Below, in pieces: positions 54,322-64,000 of a stretch of 64,000 bases of DNA (position 1 is the first letter of the stretch; each line of letters opens with the position of its first letter). A program made the translations under genes and the position numbers. The notes beneath the pieces are model-generated. The model searched no databases and was not told the DNA's origin. It saw only the letters and a list, made by a program, of their open reading frames with translations. Where the stretch lies: positions 67,636,062-67,700,061 of the forward strand of contig OY288242.1 of the NCBI GenBank assembly GCA_958450325.1. The letters run 5' to 3'. The stretch is from Agrostemma githago. Its lineage: Eukaryota; Streptophyta; Magnoliopsida; Caryophyllales; Caryophyllaceae.

Positions 54322-57300
54322 CGCCCCCGCAGTCGAAACGGTAGGGGACTGGACATTGAGACTGGAACGGAAGTCATCGAATAGAGCTTTAGGAAGGCCT
54401 TTGGTGAAAATGTCGGCAAACTGATAGCGGGATGGAACGTGAAGGACACGGAGTTGACCAAGAGCAACTTTTTCACGAACAAAGTGGATATCCATTTCTA
54501 TATGTTTGGTTCGTTGATGATTGACAGGATTACCAGCAAGGTAGATGGCACTTACGTTGTCACAGTAAACGATAGTTGCCTTGGACTGAGGGCAGTGGAG
54601 TTCGAGCAGCAAGTTTCGGAGCCAACAGGTCTCGGCGACGGTGTTAGCTACACCACGGTATTCGGCCTCAGTGCTAGAGCGGGACATTGTGGGTTGTCGT
54701 TTAGAGGACCATGAGACAATATTGTCACCAAGATAGACGCAGTAGCCAGAGGTGGAGCGTCGGGTGTCAGGACAGCCTCCCCAATCAGCATCAGAATAAG
54801 CAATAATAGAATCAGTTAAGGAGGGACGAATTGTGATACCGTGAGTTGTGGTGCCGCGAATGTATCGGAGAATGCGTTTGAGAGCAGCAAGGTGGGGTTC
54901 ACGAGGATCGTGCATGAAGAGACAGACTTGTTGGACTGCATAAGAGATGTCCGGGCGAGTGAATGTGAGATATTGGAGAGCACCGACAAGACTGCGGTAT
55001 AGGCTGGGATCAGAAATGGGGGGCCCGGTTACTGAGCTGAGTTTGGCTTCAGAATTGACTGGTGTTTGAGAGGGCTTGCATGAGGACATGTTGGCACGAG
55101 AGAGTATTTCTTCGGCATACTTGGATTGGGACAAAAAGAGTCCCTCTTTTCGTTGATCAACTGAGACACCCAAGAAATAGCTGAGAGGGCCAAGGTCAGT
55201 CATAGAGAATTCTGACTTGAATTGACGGATAATGGAGTCGCGAAGGAGATCGGAGGAGGAGACCAGAATAATATCGTCAACATAGAGGAGGATGTAGGCG
55301 GTGTGACTGGCGGTGTGGAGGATGAAGAGAGAGTGATCAACCTTACTATGGAGGAATCCGATGGAGCAGACAAAGTTGGCAAAACGTTGAAACCAGGCTC
55401 GGGGTGCTTGTTTAAGGCCATAGAGAGATTTCTTGAGAAGACAAACATAGTCAGGATGTTGATGATGACGAAAACCGGGAGGTTGGTGCATATATACTGT
55501 CTCGGATAAGTGACCGTGGAGAAAGGCATTCTTCACGTCGAGTTGATGCATAGACCAATGACGGGAGACAGCAATGCTGAGGACGGTACGGATGGTAGTT
55601 GGTTTGACCACAGGACTGAAAGTTTCTTCACAATCTATACCAACTTGTTGTGACCTGCCATTAACAACTAGACGAGCCTTGTATCGTTCCAACACACCGT
55701 TAGATTTGAATTTGTGTTTAAAAAGCCACATACATCGTGTAACATTAGCATTTTTAGGCCGAGGGACTAGGACCCATGTTCCATTTTTAATAAGAGCATT
55801 AAATTCGTCAATCATGGCACGTTTCCAATTAGGGTCTCGTAAGGCGGAAATAGGGTCACGGGGAATGGGTGAAAGGTCGGTGGTGGCGGTGAGGCTAGGG
55901 ATGGAGCGAGGTTTGTGTATGCCGTGTTTGCTACGAGTTTGCATGTGATGAGATGGGTTGGGTGTAGTAGAAAGGGGTTGGGTAGAGTTGGATTGGGCGG
56001 AAGCATTGTGGGAGGAGGGTTGTTTTTGGGCCTGACTGTTTTGTTGGGCCGGTTTGGTTGGGGATAGGGGAGGGGAGTTGTTTTGTTGGTCTGGAATAGA
56101 AGAGGGGGAATGAGAGAGATTGGGCTGGGTGATTTTCAGAGGGGATGATTGAGAGTTGGGCTGATTGGGGTTTGAGGGTTTGGGCCGCCTAGAATAAACT
56201 TGGAGGGGGGGTTGGGAGGTGTGGGCCAGATGGTGGGTTATAAGAGGGGAAGGGTCTGGGCTAAGAAAGTCATAGGAGGGGGGATTGGAACATACCTTAT
56301 CATGAAATGGAAAAATAGTCTCGTGGAACGTAACATGTCGGTTAATGAGGACCTTACGGGTGGACAAGTCGAGACACAAGTAGCCACGATGAGCGGAAGG
56401 ATATCCGAGAAAGACACAAGGGGTAGACCGGGGTTCTAGTTTATTGATGGTGGAGGACGGGAGATGAGGATAACATAAGCAACCAAAGACACGGAGATGT
56501 GTGTAAGATGGGACTTTTAGGTAGAGAGGTTGTGTGGGAGAGGCGAGTTGAGTGACTTTACTCGGGGTGATGTTGTGAAGGTAAGTGGCCATAGCAAGAG
56601 CGTAGGGCCATAGGTTCGGAGGGACGTGTGAATGAGAAAGGAGAGTACGGATGAGATTATTTATAGTCCTAATTTTCCTTTCGGCTTTTCCATTTTGACT
56701 TGAGGTATGAGGACAAGAGAAACGAAATTGGATTCCGTGTTGATGAAAGAAGGAGTGATAAGGACCGTTATCGAACTCGCGACCGTTATCGCATTGAAAA
56801 TTTTTAATTTTACGATTAAATTGAGTGATAACGAGATTATGAAATTGGGTGAAAAGATTAAAGACTTGGGCCTTATTTTTAAGGGGAAAGGTCCATAAGA
56901 AATTGGTATAGTCATCTAGAAATAAGAGGTAGTAGCGATGTTGGAGATTACTGAGGACGGGAGAGGTCCATAAATCGCTATGGACGATATCAAAGGGTGA
57001 GACGGTAGTATTATTAGACGGAAAGAAAGGGAGACAGGTGTGCTTACCGAGTTCACAAGCATGACAAAATTTGGAACGCGGTAAATTATTACAAGAAATA
57101 GCATGAGAAGAACGTAAAGTATTTAAAATAGACGGTCCCGGATGTCCGAGACGGGAGTGCCAAAGATCTTGAGACACGGCGGAGAGAGCTAAAAAAGATT
57201 GAGGTGCTTCGGTTTTGTTGATTTTGAGAGCGGAAAGAGGGTAAAGGTCACCGTTGCTACTGCATCTCATAAGACGAGTTCCCGTCCGAAGGTCCTTCAC

Positions 57301-58674
57301 ATTAAAACCAAACGGGTCAAATTCCACAGAAACATTATTATCAATTGTAAATTTCCGTACTGACACGAGATTTTTAACGATGTTCGGGACATGAAGAACG
57401 TCTTTAAGTTTTAAAGGAGGGAGGGGACAAGATAAAGTGGTGTGACCGAGACCTTTAATTGGAATACGATTACCGTTACCAACGATTATATTACGATTAC
57501 TGCTCAAATTAAAATAGGAAATTAGGTTACCTGAGTCATATGTCATATGAGAAGATGCACCTGTATCCATATACCATTCATCATCAGGCTCTTGAAGGGT
57601 GACGGATTGAACGGCGTTAGCAAGCTCCGTTGGGTAATAACTGGAGGAATTGATCTGCTGTGATGGTGGAGAGATCCCGGGTTGGGCAGCAGGTTGTTGA
57701 TGGTGGGTGGCCAGAAAAGCTTGGGGTCGGCTACCCAAGATTCCGGCGCCGGAGTTGGCCGGAGGAAGCCATCCTTGAGTCGGGTAAGGGCATGGGGGAG
57801 CGTGCCAAGAGGAGGTTGGGCCGGGAACCCAGATCCAGTGACCGCCGCCGGCGGCGCTGGCCGGAGGAGTGGCCGGTGGTTGCTGGGTGGCGCCCGCGGT
57901 GCGTGAGGGTGGCCGGTTGTGCCCTCCGCGACCGCGCGGCCTGTTCTGGCCAGATCTGCCGCCTCTCCCGCGGTGATTCTGGCCGGATCTGTTGGTGGAC
58001 CGGCGGTGGTTGCCGGCTGAGTCTATGTCGCCGTCGGTCTCGGTGGTGAAAGCCGTCGGAGCCGTCGAACCGGTGGCATGGTTTTGTCTTGTTTCTTCTA
58101 GGGCAAGCATGGATCGGGCTTTGAGAAAATTGGGAAGCGGTTCACTTTGTTGAATTAGGGCGGCGATATTTCCGTACGGTTTTGAAACATTGGCCACCAT
58201 GTGAAGAACCAGCCGGTCCTCGGAAAGCGGTGAGCCAACATTTTTGAGTTGGTCTGCTAACCTTTTTAGTGCCTGACAGTAAGAAGAAACATTAGTAAAA
58301 TTATCCATATGAATGGTGGAGAATTGTTGTTCAAGCAAAACCGCTCGGGAATGCTTGTTATCGTTGAAAATATCGTATATTCGTTCCCACGTTTGTTTTG
58401 CCGTGGAGTCGGTTTTGACAATTGTGTCGAGTAAATCCCTGGAAATCGTGCCATAAATCCATAGCTTGACGGTGGAGTCGAGGCGGTCCCATAGGGCTTG
58501 GTCCTTGGCATCGGCGGCCGGAGGATCGACAAGATGATGGTGGACATCGTGAGCCTTGGCGGTATTGAGGAATAATTCGGCCCAAACGTCATAGGAGGAT
58601 TCATACTCGAGAACAATGGGAACATGATTTTTGATAGAAGTAACACTGCCTGCGGGGTGAAAGGTTGGAGCCAT
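54316..58674 (-). CDS. Copia Gag-Pol polyprotein, intact
   Basis: One frame of 1452 codons from ATG 58674 (MAPTFHPAGS). A 31-codon extension upstream has no ATG. Positions are for the protein starting 31 residues upstream; subtract 31 for the ATG start. Gag: about 40-230 (LWIYGTISRDLLDTIV). Arg/Gly-rich stretch: 263-287. Protease: YMDTGASSH at 399-407. Integrase: LWHSRLGHP and CHACELGKH (zinc finger), D598, D660, E696. RT: YKARLVVNG, LDVKNAFLHG and YVDD at 1162-1165. RNase H: SDADWGGC (D1326), STEAEY (E1367), YCDN (D1403). All catalytic residues are present. I see no CCHC knuckle; the Arg/Gly-rich stretch may replace it. The small frames on the opposite strand are shadows. Confidence 0.95.
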   Translation of the reverse strand: MAPTFHPAGSVTSIKNHVPIVLEYESSYDVWAELFLNTAKAHDVHHHLVDPPAADAKDQALWDRLDSTVKLWIYGTISRDLLDTIVKTDSTAKQTWERIYDIFNDNKHSRAVLLEQQFSTIHMDNFTNVSSYCQALKRLADQLKNVGSPLSEDRLVLHMVANVSKPYGNIAALIQQSEPLPNFLKARSMLALEETRQNHATGSTAPTAFTTETDGDIDSAGNHRRSTNRSGQNHRGRGGRSGQNRPRGRGGHNRPPSRTAGATQQPPATPPASAAGGGHWIWVPGPTSSWHAPPCPYPTQGWLPPANSGAGILGSRPQAFLATHHQQPAAQPGISPPSQQINSSSYYPTELANAVQSVTLQEPDDEWYMDTGASSHMTYDSGNLISYFNLSSNRNIIVGNGNRIPIKGLGHTTLSCPLPPLKLKDVLHVPNIVKNLVSVRKFTIDNNVSVEFDPFGFNVKDLRTGTRLMRCSSNGDLYPLSALKINKTEAPQSFLALSAVSQDLWHSRLGHPGPSILNTLRSSHAISCNNLPRSKFCHACELGKHTCLPFFPSNNTTVSPFDIVHSDLWTSPVLSNLQHRYYLLFLDDYTNFLWTFPLKNKAQVFNLFTQFHNLVITQFNRKIKNFQCDNGREFDNGPYHSFFHQHGIQFRFSCPHTSSQNGKAERKIRTINNLIRTLLSHSHVPPNLWPYALAMATYLHNITPSKVTQLASPTQPLYLKVPSYTHLRVFGCLCYPHLPSSTINKLEPRSTPCVFLGYPSAHRGYLCLDLSTRKVLINRHVTFHETIFPFHDKVCSNPPSYDFLSPDPSPLITHHLAHTSQPPLQVYSRRPKPSNPNQPNSQSSPLKITQPNLSHSPSSIPDQQNNSPPLSPTKPAQQNSQAQKQPSSHNASAQSNSTQPLSTTPNPSHHMQTRSKHGIHKPRSIPSLTATTDLSPIPRDPISALRDPNWKRAMIDEFNALIKNGTWVLVPRPKNANVTRCMWLFKHKFKSNGVLERYKARLVVNGRSQQVGIDCEETFSPVVKPTTIRTVLSIAVSRHWSMHQLDVKNAFLHGHLSETVYMHQPPGFRHHQHPDYVCLLKKSLYGLKQAPRAWFQRFANFVCSIGFLHSKVDHSLFILHTASHTAYILLYVDDIILVSSSDLLRDSIIRQFKSEFSMTDLGPLSYFLGVSVDQRKEGLFLSQSKYAEEILSRANMSSCKPSQTPVNSEAKLSSVTGPPISDPSLYRSLVGALQYLTFTRPDISYAVQQVCLFMHDPREPHLAALKRILRYIRGTTTHGITIRPSLTDSIIAYSDADWGGCPDTRRSTSGYCVYLGDNIVSWSSKRQPTMSRSSTEAEYRGVANTVAETCWLRNLLLELHCPQSKATIVYCDNVSAIYLAGNPVNHQRTKHIEMDIHFVREKVALGQLRVLHVPSRYQFADIFTKGLPKALFDDFRSSLNVQSPTVSTAGAY

Positions 58675-58819
58675 CACGACAGAAATTGGGCAGTAGGCAG
58701 AAATTGGGCAGTAGCACAGCAGCAGAAAACTGGACAGCAGCAAACTGGACAGTAAACCTGCACACACGAAGAGGATAAAGAAAGAAAGAAGAAAAAAAAA
58801 GGTTATAGGAGAGGATTTT

Positions 58820-58833
58820 GTGCTCTGATACCA
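58820..58833 (-). promoter_or_regulatory. Primer-binding site of the intact copia element
   Basis: On the - strand TGGTATCAGAGCAC begins at 58833, immediately after the 5' LTR. It matches the initiator tRNA-Met 3' end used by most copia elements. Confidence 0.9.
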
Positions 58834-58999
58834 TAAAAGAAGGTAATTCTGCTTGCCTTATTCCTTCCGAAGATGCAACTATATATACACAATGAAAGAC
58901 AACTATTCTACTTCCTATGAGTCTAGGAACAAGGAGATAGTAAATGCTAATACAAAGAACTAGGCTAGACTATACAATGAATCTAATATCAATCTAATA
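58834..58999 (-). repeat. 5' LTR of the intact copia element
   Basis: 166 bp, identical to 54156-54321. On the - strand it contains GTGTATATATAGTTGC, a candidate TATA box, near 58888-58900. Confidence 0.95.
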
Positions 59000-59004
59000 C
59001 TTAT

Positions 59005-59579
59005 GAATAAATTATGGAAGGGAAAGATGAATGGAAGGGGAAGATGAAGCGAGGTGAGAGCTAAGGAGTTTTTTTCCATCTTTTCTCTCTTCTTTCTTAA
59101 TTGATTGGGTTTTTTTATAAAAAATTTGTTGATTGATTGCCCCTATTTTTTAACATATATCTCATTTCTTAATTTTGTTTGTCGGTTGATTTAGTTGTTT
59201 TACTCAATCAAAGCAGAACACATGACTTTATTACGGAATAGAAGATAGTATTAGATAAATGATGGATGGAGGAAGATTTGTTTGAGTTTTAAATTACTCC
59301 GTAATATATAGTGTATATAATATAAGACAGTACTCTAACAACTTTCTCCATTTTTCTTCTCCCCTATTTTATATTTTTTGTTTTCTCAGTTTTTGTACGT
59401 AAAATTATACAAATAGTGGGCCGGAGACCCGAATGTGTAATCTTTTATTGTCCGACCTTGTGCTAGCTTCTCCTTTGTTTCCTCTGGTCTACATTGTTGA
59501 GTTTGTTACTCTTGCCCTTTGTTGTGCTTGTTTATAATTTTCATGTTTCACATTTACCTGTGTTAGTTTTATTCTATTA
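59005..59579. other. Non-coding continuation of the copia target
   Basis: AT-rich DNA that continues 53322-54150 on the other side of the insertion. No gene is recognised. Confidence 0.4.
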
Positions 59580-59609
59580 CTAGATGGAAAGCCCGTGCGA
59601 TGCACGGGC
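59580..59609 (-). mobile_element. Helitron-like 3' terminus (second)
   Basis: On the - strand GCCCGTGC-ATC-GCACGGGC (stem 8 bp, 3-nt loop) is followed by TTTCCAT, CTAG and T. The body would run to the right, into the repeat array. The 5' end is not identified and may lie outside the window. Confidence 0.6.
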
Positions 59610-59872
59610 CGATGTTTAGTGACAATGATAATGACATCAAATTAGAGACTTGCATAAATTTGTGAGACTACGCAACAGTAGATAATAAGTCGTAGGTAAG
59701 AGTATGTCTAATAATAAATTAATAGTATCCACATACGTGAATGTGTTTTTTGGGAGGTCATACATGCGGTAAACGTCAAATTAAATTGTACTGCATTGTA
59801 TTTAAAACTCGTAATATCTCTCTTTAATTTTGTCGATACGGAGTTTTTCTAAGACTCAAAAGATGTTTGGTT

Positions 59873-59899
59873 GATATATATATATATATATATATATAC
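59873..59899. repeat. TA microsatellite
   Basis: About 13 TA units near the left edge of the array. Confidence 0.9.
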
Positions 59900-59931
59900 A
59901 TGAACGAATGATTACTCTTATTTATTATATA

Positions 59932-60132
59932 CTCCCTCCATTTCAATAATTTCTTCCACCTTAAAAGTGACACATTTATTAAGAAAAACAATAAAATAAG
60001 TAAAAGTAGAGAGAGGTAAAGTAAGTGGTCACCTAGGTAAGAGGAAAGTGTAATAGAAAAAAGGAAGGTGGAAGAAATCAAAGAAATGGTTGAAAAAAGA
60101 AATGTGGGAGATATTAATGAAAGAGAGGGAGT
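59932..60132. mobile_element. Stowaway-like MITE, 201 bp
   Basis: CTCCCTCCATTTCAATAATT at the left pairs with AAAGAAATGG...AGAGAGGGAG at the right, flanked by TA (59930-59931 and 60133-60134). TTCTTCCACCTT and AAGGTGGAAGAA extend the inverted repeat. Confidence 0.85.
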
Positions 60133-61846
60133 AGAATTTAATCAGCTCATCAAAATTTGTCGATGTGAATAATTTTACTTAATTTTATAGTCTTAAAAGA
60201 TTAATGATCAAAAGATTTTTTTTTTATATCTAAGAACGAATGATTATTCTTATTTATAATATTGAAATATCATATTAATATAACTTTTCGATGTGAGATA
60301 ATTTTATTATTTCTATATATAATAAATTAATTACTTTTTCAAGCAAATAATATGAAATTCATAACTTTATAATAATTCACACACGTTTATAGTCTTAAGA
60401 GCTTTTTTAAGACTCAAAAGAGAAATTTTTACTTAAGTTTATTATAGTGCTAAGAACTTTTCTAAAACTCAAAAGATGTTTGGTTTATATCTATGAAATT
60501 CATGACTTTGTAATAATTTTTCAATGCGAGAAATGTTATTCAAGTTTATACTCTTAAGAGTTTTTTAAGAGATTTTACTTAATTAAGCTTATGGTCTTAT
60601 CAATTTTTTTAAGACGCAAAAGAGTTTGTTTTTCCATCTAAGTTATTAAGAACGAACGATTACTCTTATTTATATATTAGAATTCGATCACCTTATTACG
60701 GAGTATACTTTTGGACAAATGATTATCTAAAACGAATGATTTCTCTTATGATATCTAATCATAATTTTTCAATGTGTGATAATTCTACTTAAATTTATAG
60801 TTTTAAGAACTCTTTTTATGACTCAAAAGATTTATGATTGATATTTAAAGACAATGATTATTTTTATTTATATAATAGAATTTCATCATTTTTTTGTAAT
60901 TTTTTGATGTGGGATAATTTTTACTTCAATTTATAGCTTAAGAGGAGTATTATAAGATTCAAAAGATGTTTGATTAATATCTAAAACAAATAATTTCTCT
61001 TATTGATGATGTAGAATTTCATTACCTCATCATGATTCTTCGATGTGGGATAATTTTAATTAAGTTTATAGTCTTAAAAAATTCTTTTAGGACTCAAAAG
61101 ATTTATCGTTGATATCTAAAAACAAATGATTGCTTTTACTCCGTATTTATATAGTCTTAAGTACTCTTATTCATATAATAAAATTCGATCACATTATTAT
61201 AATTTTTCGATGTGGGATAATCTTACCTTAAGTTTATATCTCGAGTACTTTTGTATGTAAGACTCAATTTTTTTATATCTAAGAACGAATGATTTATCTT
61301 ATTTATAATATCACATCACCACCTCATAATTTTTTGATATAGAATAATTTTGACTTAAGTTTAGATATAGTCTTAAGAACTCTTATAACGAATGATAAGT
61401 CATAATTTAGAGGAATGATTACTTTTATCTTATTGTAGAATTAATTACTCTTATTTCTTATTTATAATATATTTCATCACCTTGTTATAATTTTTCGATG
61501 TGGGATTATGTCACTTAAGTTTGTAGTCTTATGAGATAATTTACTGTCTTAAGAACTCCTTTTAAGACCCAAAAGAACACAATAAAATCATCATCTTATT
61601 AATTGTTTCGATGTGAGACAATTTTAATAGTGTAGTCTTATTAAGATTTTCTTTAACACTCAAAATTTTTTTAGTCGATATTCAAAAACAATGATTACTC
61701 TTATTTATATTATAGAATTCCGTAACCTCATCATAATTTTTCGATGTGGGATAATTATTTAAGGTTATAATCTTAAGAATTCTTTATGACTCAAAATTTT
61801 TTTGGTGGATATCTAAGAACGGATGATTACTATTATTTATAATATA

Positions 61847-62378
61847 GAATTTCATCACCTTATTATAATTTGTCGATGTGGGAGAACTTTAATATCTTTA
61901 TATGTAATAAATTCATCACTTTTTCGAGCAAATAATATGAAATTTATACTCTAATGAAAGCATTTTCTACCATGAATCTAATTAATTCATTTTTATAATT
62001 TTATTTACCACAACATTTTGTTAAATGAAATTTAAAGATTTTTAGATGAAAATTTATAAAACAATCACATTAATATAATAGATAAAATATATGTGTGATT
62101 ACTATTATTTATAATATAGAACTTAATTACCTTATTATAATTTGTCGATTTGAGATAACTTTAATATCTTTATATGTAATAAATTTATCACTTTTTCAAG
62201 CAAATAATATGAAACATATAATATGAAATTTATACTCTAATGAAAGCATTTTTTTACCATGAATCTAATTAATTCATTTTTGTAATTTTATTTACCATAA
62301 CATTTTGTTAAATGAAATTTAAAGATTTTTAGATGAAAATTTATAAAACAATCACATTAATGTAATAGATAAAATATA
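61847..62378. repeat. Tandem pair of a 260-270 bp variant unit in the array
   Basis: The first copy is 61847-62090, the second 62107-62378. Both contain TTATATGTAATAAATT, GAGCAAATAATATGAAA or a variant, AAGCATTTT, TTTACCA(C/T)AACATTTTGT and TTTTTAGATGAAAATTTATA. Partial copies occur at 60300-60370 and 63890-64000. Confidence 0.85.
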
Positions 62379-63070
62379 TTAATTGTAATAATTAAAAGAT
62401 TCTCTATTTGAATTTTTTTATTATTAATAATATTTTCCTAAATTGAGTTTTGATATAAAGGACCAATCATATCGCTCGAAAACTTTCTCTTTTATATATA
62501 CATATACTGATTCAATCAACTTATAATTTTTTGATGTGGGATGATTTTACTTGAATTTAATTATACTCTTAAGAGTGTTTTTTAGGATTCAAAAGATTTC
62601 TCGTTGATATCTATAAATGAACGATTACTTTTATTTATATAGTAGAATATCATCACCTTATTATAATTTCTCGATGTGGGATAATTTTACTTAAATTTAT
62701 AACTATATGAACTTATAAGACTAAATTTTTTTTGGTTGATATCTAAAAATGAACGATGTCTTTTATTTGTGATATAGAATTTCATCACCTCAACATTATA
62801 ATCTTAAAAATTCTTTGAAAAAATCTCTTTTATATTAAATATATATTGTTTATATCACCTTATTATAATGGTTCGATGTGAGGTAATTTTACTTAATTTT
62901 ATGGAGTGCGTAATAAATTCATCACTTTTTTTTCGAGAAAATAATATGAAATCTTGTTTATAATATAGAATTTCATCACATCATATTTTGACGAATGACT
63001 GCTCTTATTTATAATAGAAATTTTCGAAGTGGGATAATATACTTAGGTTTAATTTTACCACTTTATTATA

Positions 63071-63283
63071 AGGGATTTTCTACATGGTGTTTCTATGTTT
63101 TTAGCTTTTTTATATGATATCCTTGCACTTTTATAATCACACATGGTACCCCTCACTTTTAAGGACGTTTAAGGGTATAGAGACATAATACACTAAAAGT
63201 GAGGGGGACCATGTGTGATTATAAAAGTGGAGAGGTACCATATAGAAGAACTAAAAACATGGAGGTTCCATGTATAAAATCCC
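63071..63283. mobile_element. hAT-like palindromic MITE, 213 bp
   Basis: Ends AGGGATTTTCTACATGG and CCATGTATAAAATCCC are inverted. TTATTATA flanks both sides (63063-63070 and 63284-63291), an 8-bp TSD as in hAT elements. The interior is also inverted (TGGTACCCCTCACTTTTA and TAAAAGTGAGGGGGACCA), so the whole element can fold into one hairpin. Confidence 0.85.
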
Positions 63284-64000
63284 TTATTATAATCTTTCAA
63301 TGTGGAATAAATTTTACATAAGTTTATAGCCTTCTGAATTTTTTTAGTGACATCTTATTATAGTTTTTTTATAGCATATCCAAAAAATTTGATGGGGTAC
63401 CATCTTACTAAGAAGTTTTTTTAGATTTAAAAGTTTTTTATTGATATTTAAAGACGAATGATTACTCTTATTTATAATAAAAAATTTAGAGGAATGATTA
63501 CTTTTATTTGCATAATAGAATTTCATCGTCTTATTATTGATATTTATAATAAAGAAAACATGATTACTCTGATTTATTATATAGAATCATCATCTTATTT
63601 TAATTTTTTCGATGTGGGATAATTTTAAGTTTGTAGTCTTATTAAGAGTTTTTTTAAAACTCAAAAATTTTTTTGTCGATATTTAAAAATAATGATTACT
63701 CTTATTTATAGTATAAAACTTCATAACCTCATCATAATTTTTCGATGTGAGATAATTAGTTAAAGTTTAGAATCTTAATCTTAAGAGTTCTTCAAGACTC
63801 GAAAGATTTTTGGTGGATATCTAAGCACAGATGATTACTCTTATTTATAATATGAAATTTCATCAGCTTATTATAATTTGTCGATGTGGGATAATCTTAT
63901 TATTTTTATATGTGATAAATTCATCACTTTTTCGAGCAAATAATATGAAACAAATTATATGAAATTTATACTTAAATGAAAGCATTTTCTACCTAGATTC

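Larger units (their letters stand above)
54156..58999 (-). mobile_element. Structurally intact Ty1/copia retrotransposon
   Basis: The element is 4844 bp with two 166-bp LTRs that are identical by eye and a perfect 5-bp TSD CTTAT (54151-54155 and 59000-59004). On the - strand the PBS TGGTATCAGAGCAC touches the 5' LTR, and the purine tract GCGGGGGCG touches the 3' LTR. A single frame encodes Gag and Pol. LTR ends are TA...TA (TATTAG...CTTTTA) rather than TG...CA. Everything seen is consistent with a very recent, possibly active copy. Confidence 0.95.
59840..64000. repeat. AT-rich array of degenerate repeats, about 135 bp each
   Basis: About 21 copies of a unit are visible up to the window end. 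The consensus order is AACGAATGATTACTCTTATT, ATAGAATTTCATCACCTTAT, TATAATTTTTCGATGTGGGA, TAATTTTACTTAAGTTTATA, GTCTTAAGAACTCTTT and AAGACTCAAAAGATT. The GATGTGGGATAA core occurs, exact or with changes, at about 60288, 60907, 61040, 61207, 61495, 61608, 61741, 61873, 62531, 62670, 62873, 63611, 63744 and 63880, among others. Spacing is mostly 130-170 bp. Copies are strongly diverged. There is no coding capacity. Confidence 0.85.

Noticed and set aside
55222..58049. + strand frames opposite to the intact copia polyprotein
   Set aside because: Complement of conserved coding sequence, with no independent evidence.

Overview
The window is plant nuclear DNA. The only host gene I can support is the 3' end of a V-type H+-ATPase proteolipid (subunit c) gene at 1-1684 on the + strand. 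It has a GT-AG intron and the usual plant C-terminus. Almost everything else is a stack of nested transposable elements of different ages. I see no rRNA, CRISPR array or complete cellular gene, and I cannot name the species.

Layout. 1-1684: VHA-c, last two exons visible. 1685-2689: 3' flank with a short tandem repeat. 2690-19147: a long inverted-repeat (foldback, probably Mutator-like) DNA transposon. A Tat/Ogre-like Ty3/gypsy element on the - strand (2765-17421) and a Tourist-like MITE (17616-17893) sit in its left arm. The right arm keeps the uninterrupted version of both insertion sites. The gypsy element also carries a + strand antisense gene with its own TATA box and one intron. 19461-38614: a second inverted-repeat DNA transposon complex. 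It is interrupted by a very young Tat-lineage gypsy element (20051-32016, TSD TCAGT, LTRs differing at about two sites) and by an old truncated gypsy element (about 32294-36378). 39840-44165: one end of a CACTA transposon cuts off a - strand Ty1/copia element. 45478-51596: a decayed copia element on the + strand. 52857-52974: a tRNA-derived SINE with a 14-bp TSD. 54156-58999: a structurally intact - strand copia element with identical 166-bp LTRs, one open polyprotein frame and unusual TA...TA LTR ends. 53293 and 59580: two Helitron-like 3' termini. About 59840 to the window end: an AT-rich degenerate array of about 135-bp repeats.

How the parts relate. The two Tat-lineage elements share an architecture: gag-PR-RT-RNaseH-second RNaseH-integrase on one strand, and extra genes on the opposite strand between pol and the 3' LTR. 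In both cases the antisense genes have plant-type TATA boxes. The older copy has a spliced mobile-domain-like gene. The younger copy has an open 780-codon gene of the 'putative gypsy-type transposon' family plus a small Cys-rich reading frame. The old gypsy LTRs hold clusters of the palindrome ACTCGATCGAGT, one of them just upstream of the LTR TATA box. The same palindrome fills the intron of its antisense gene.

Best leads: the antisense transcription units, the palindrome clusters, a copy tract that runs out of an LTR into flanking DNA and stops at the edge of a MITE, and the intact TA...TA copia element.
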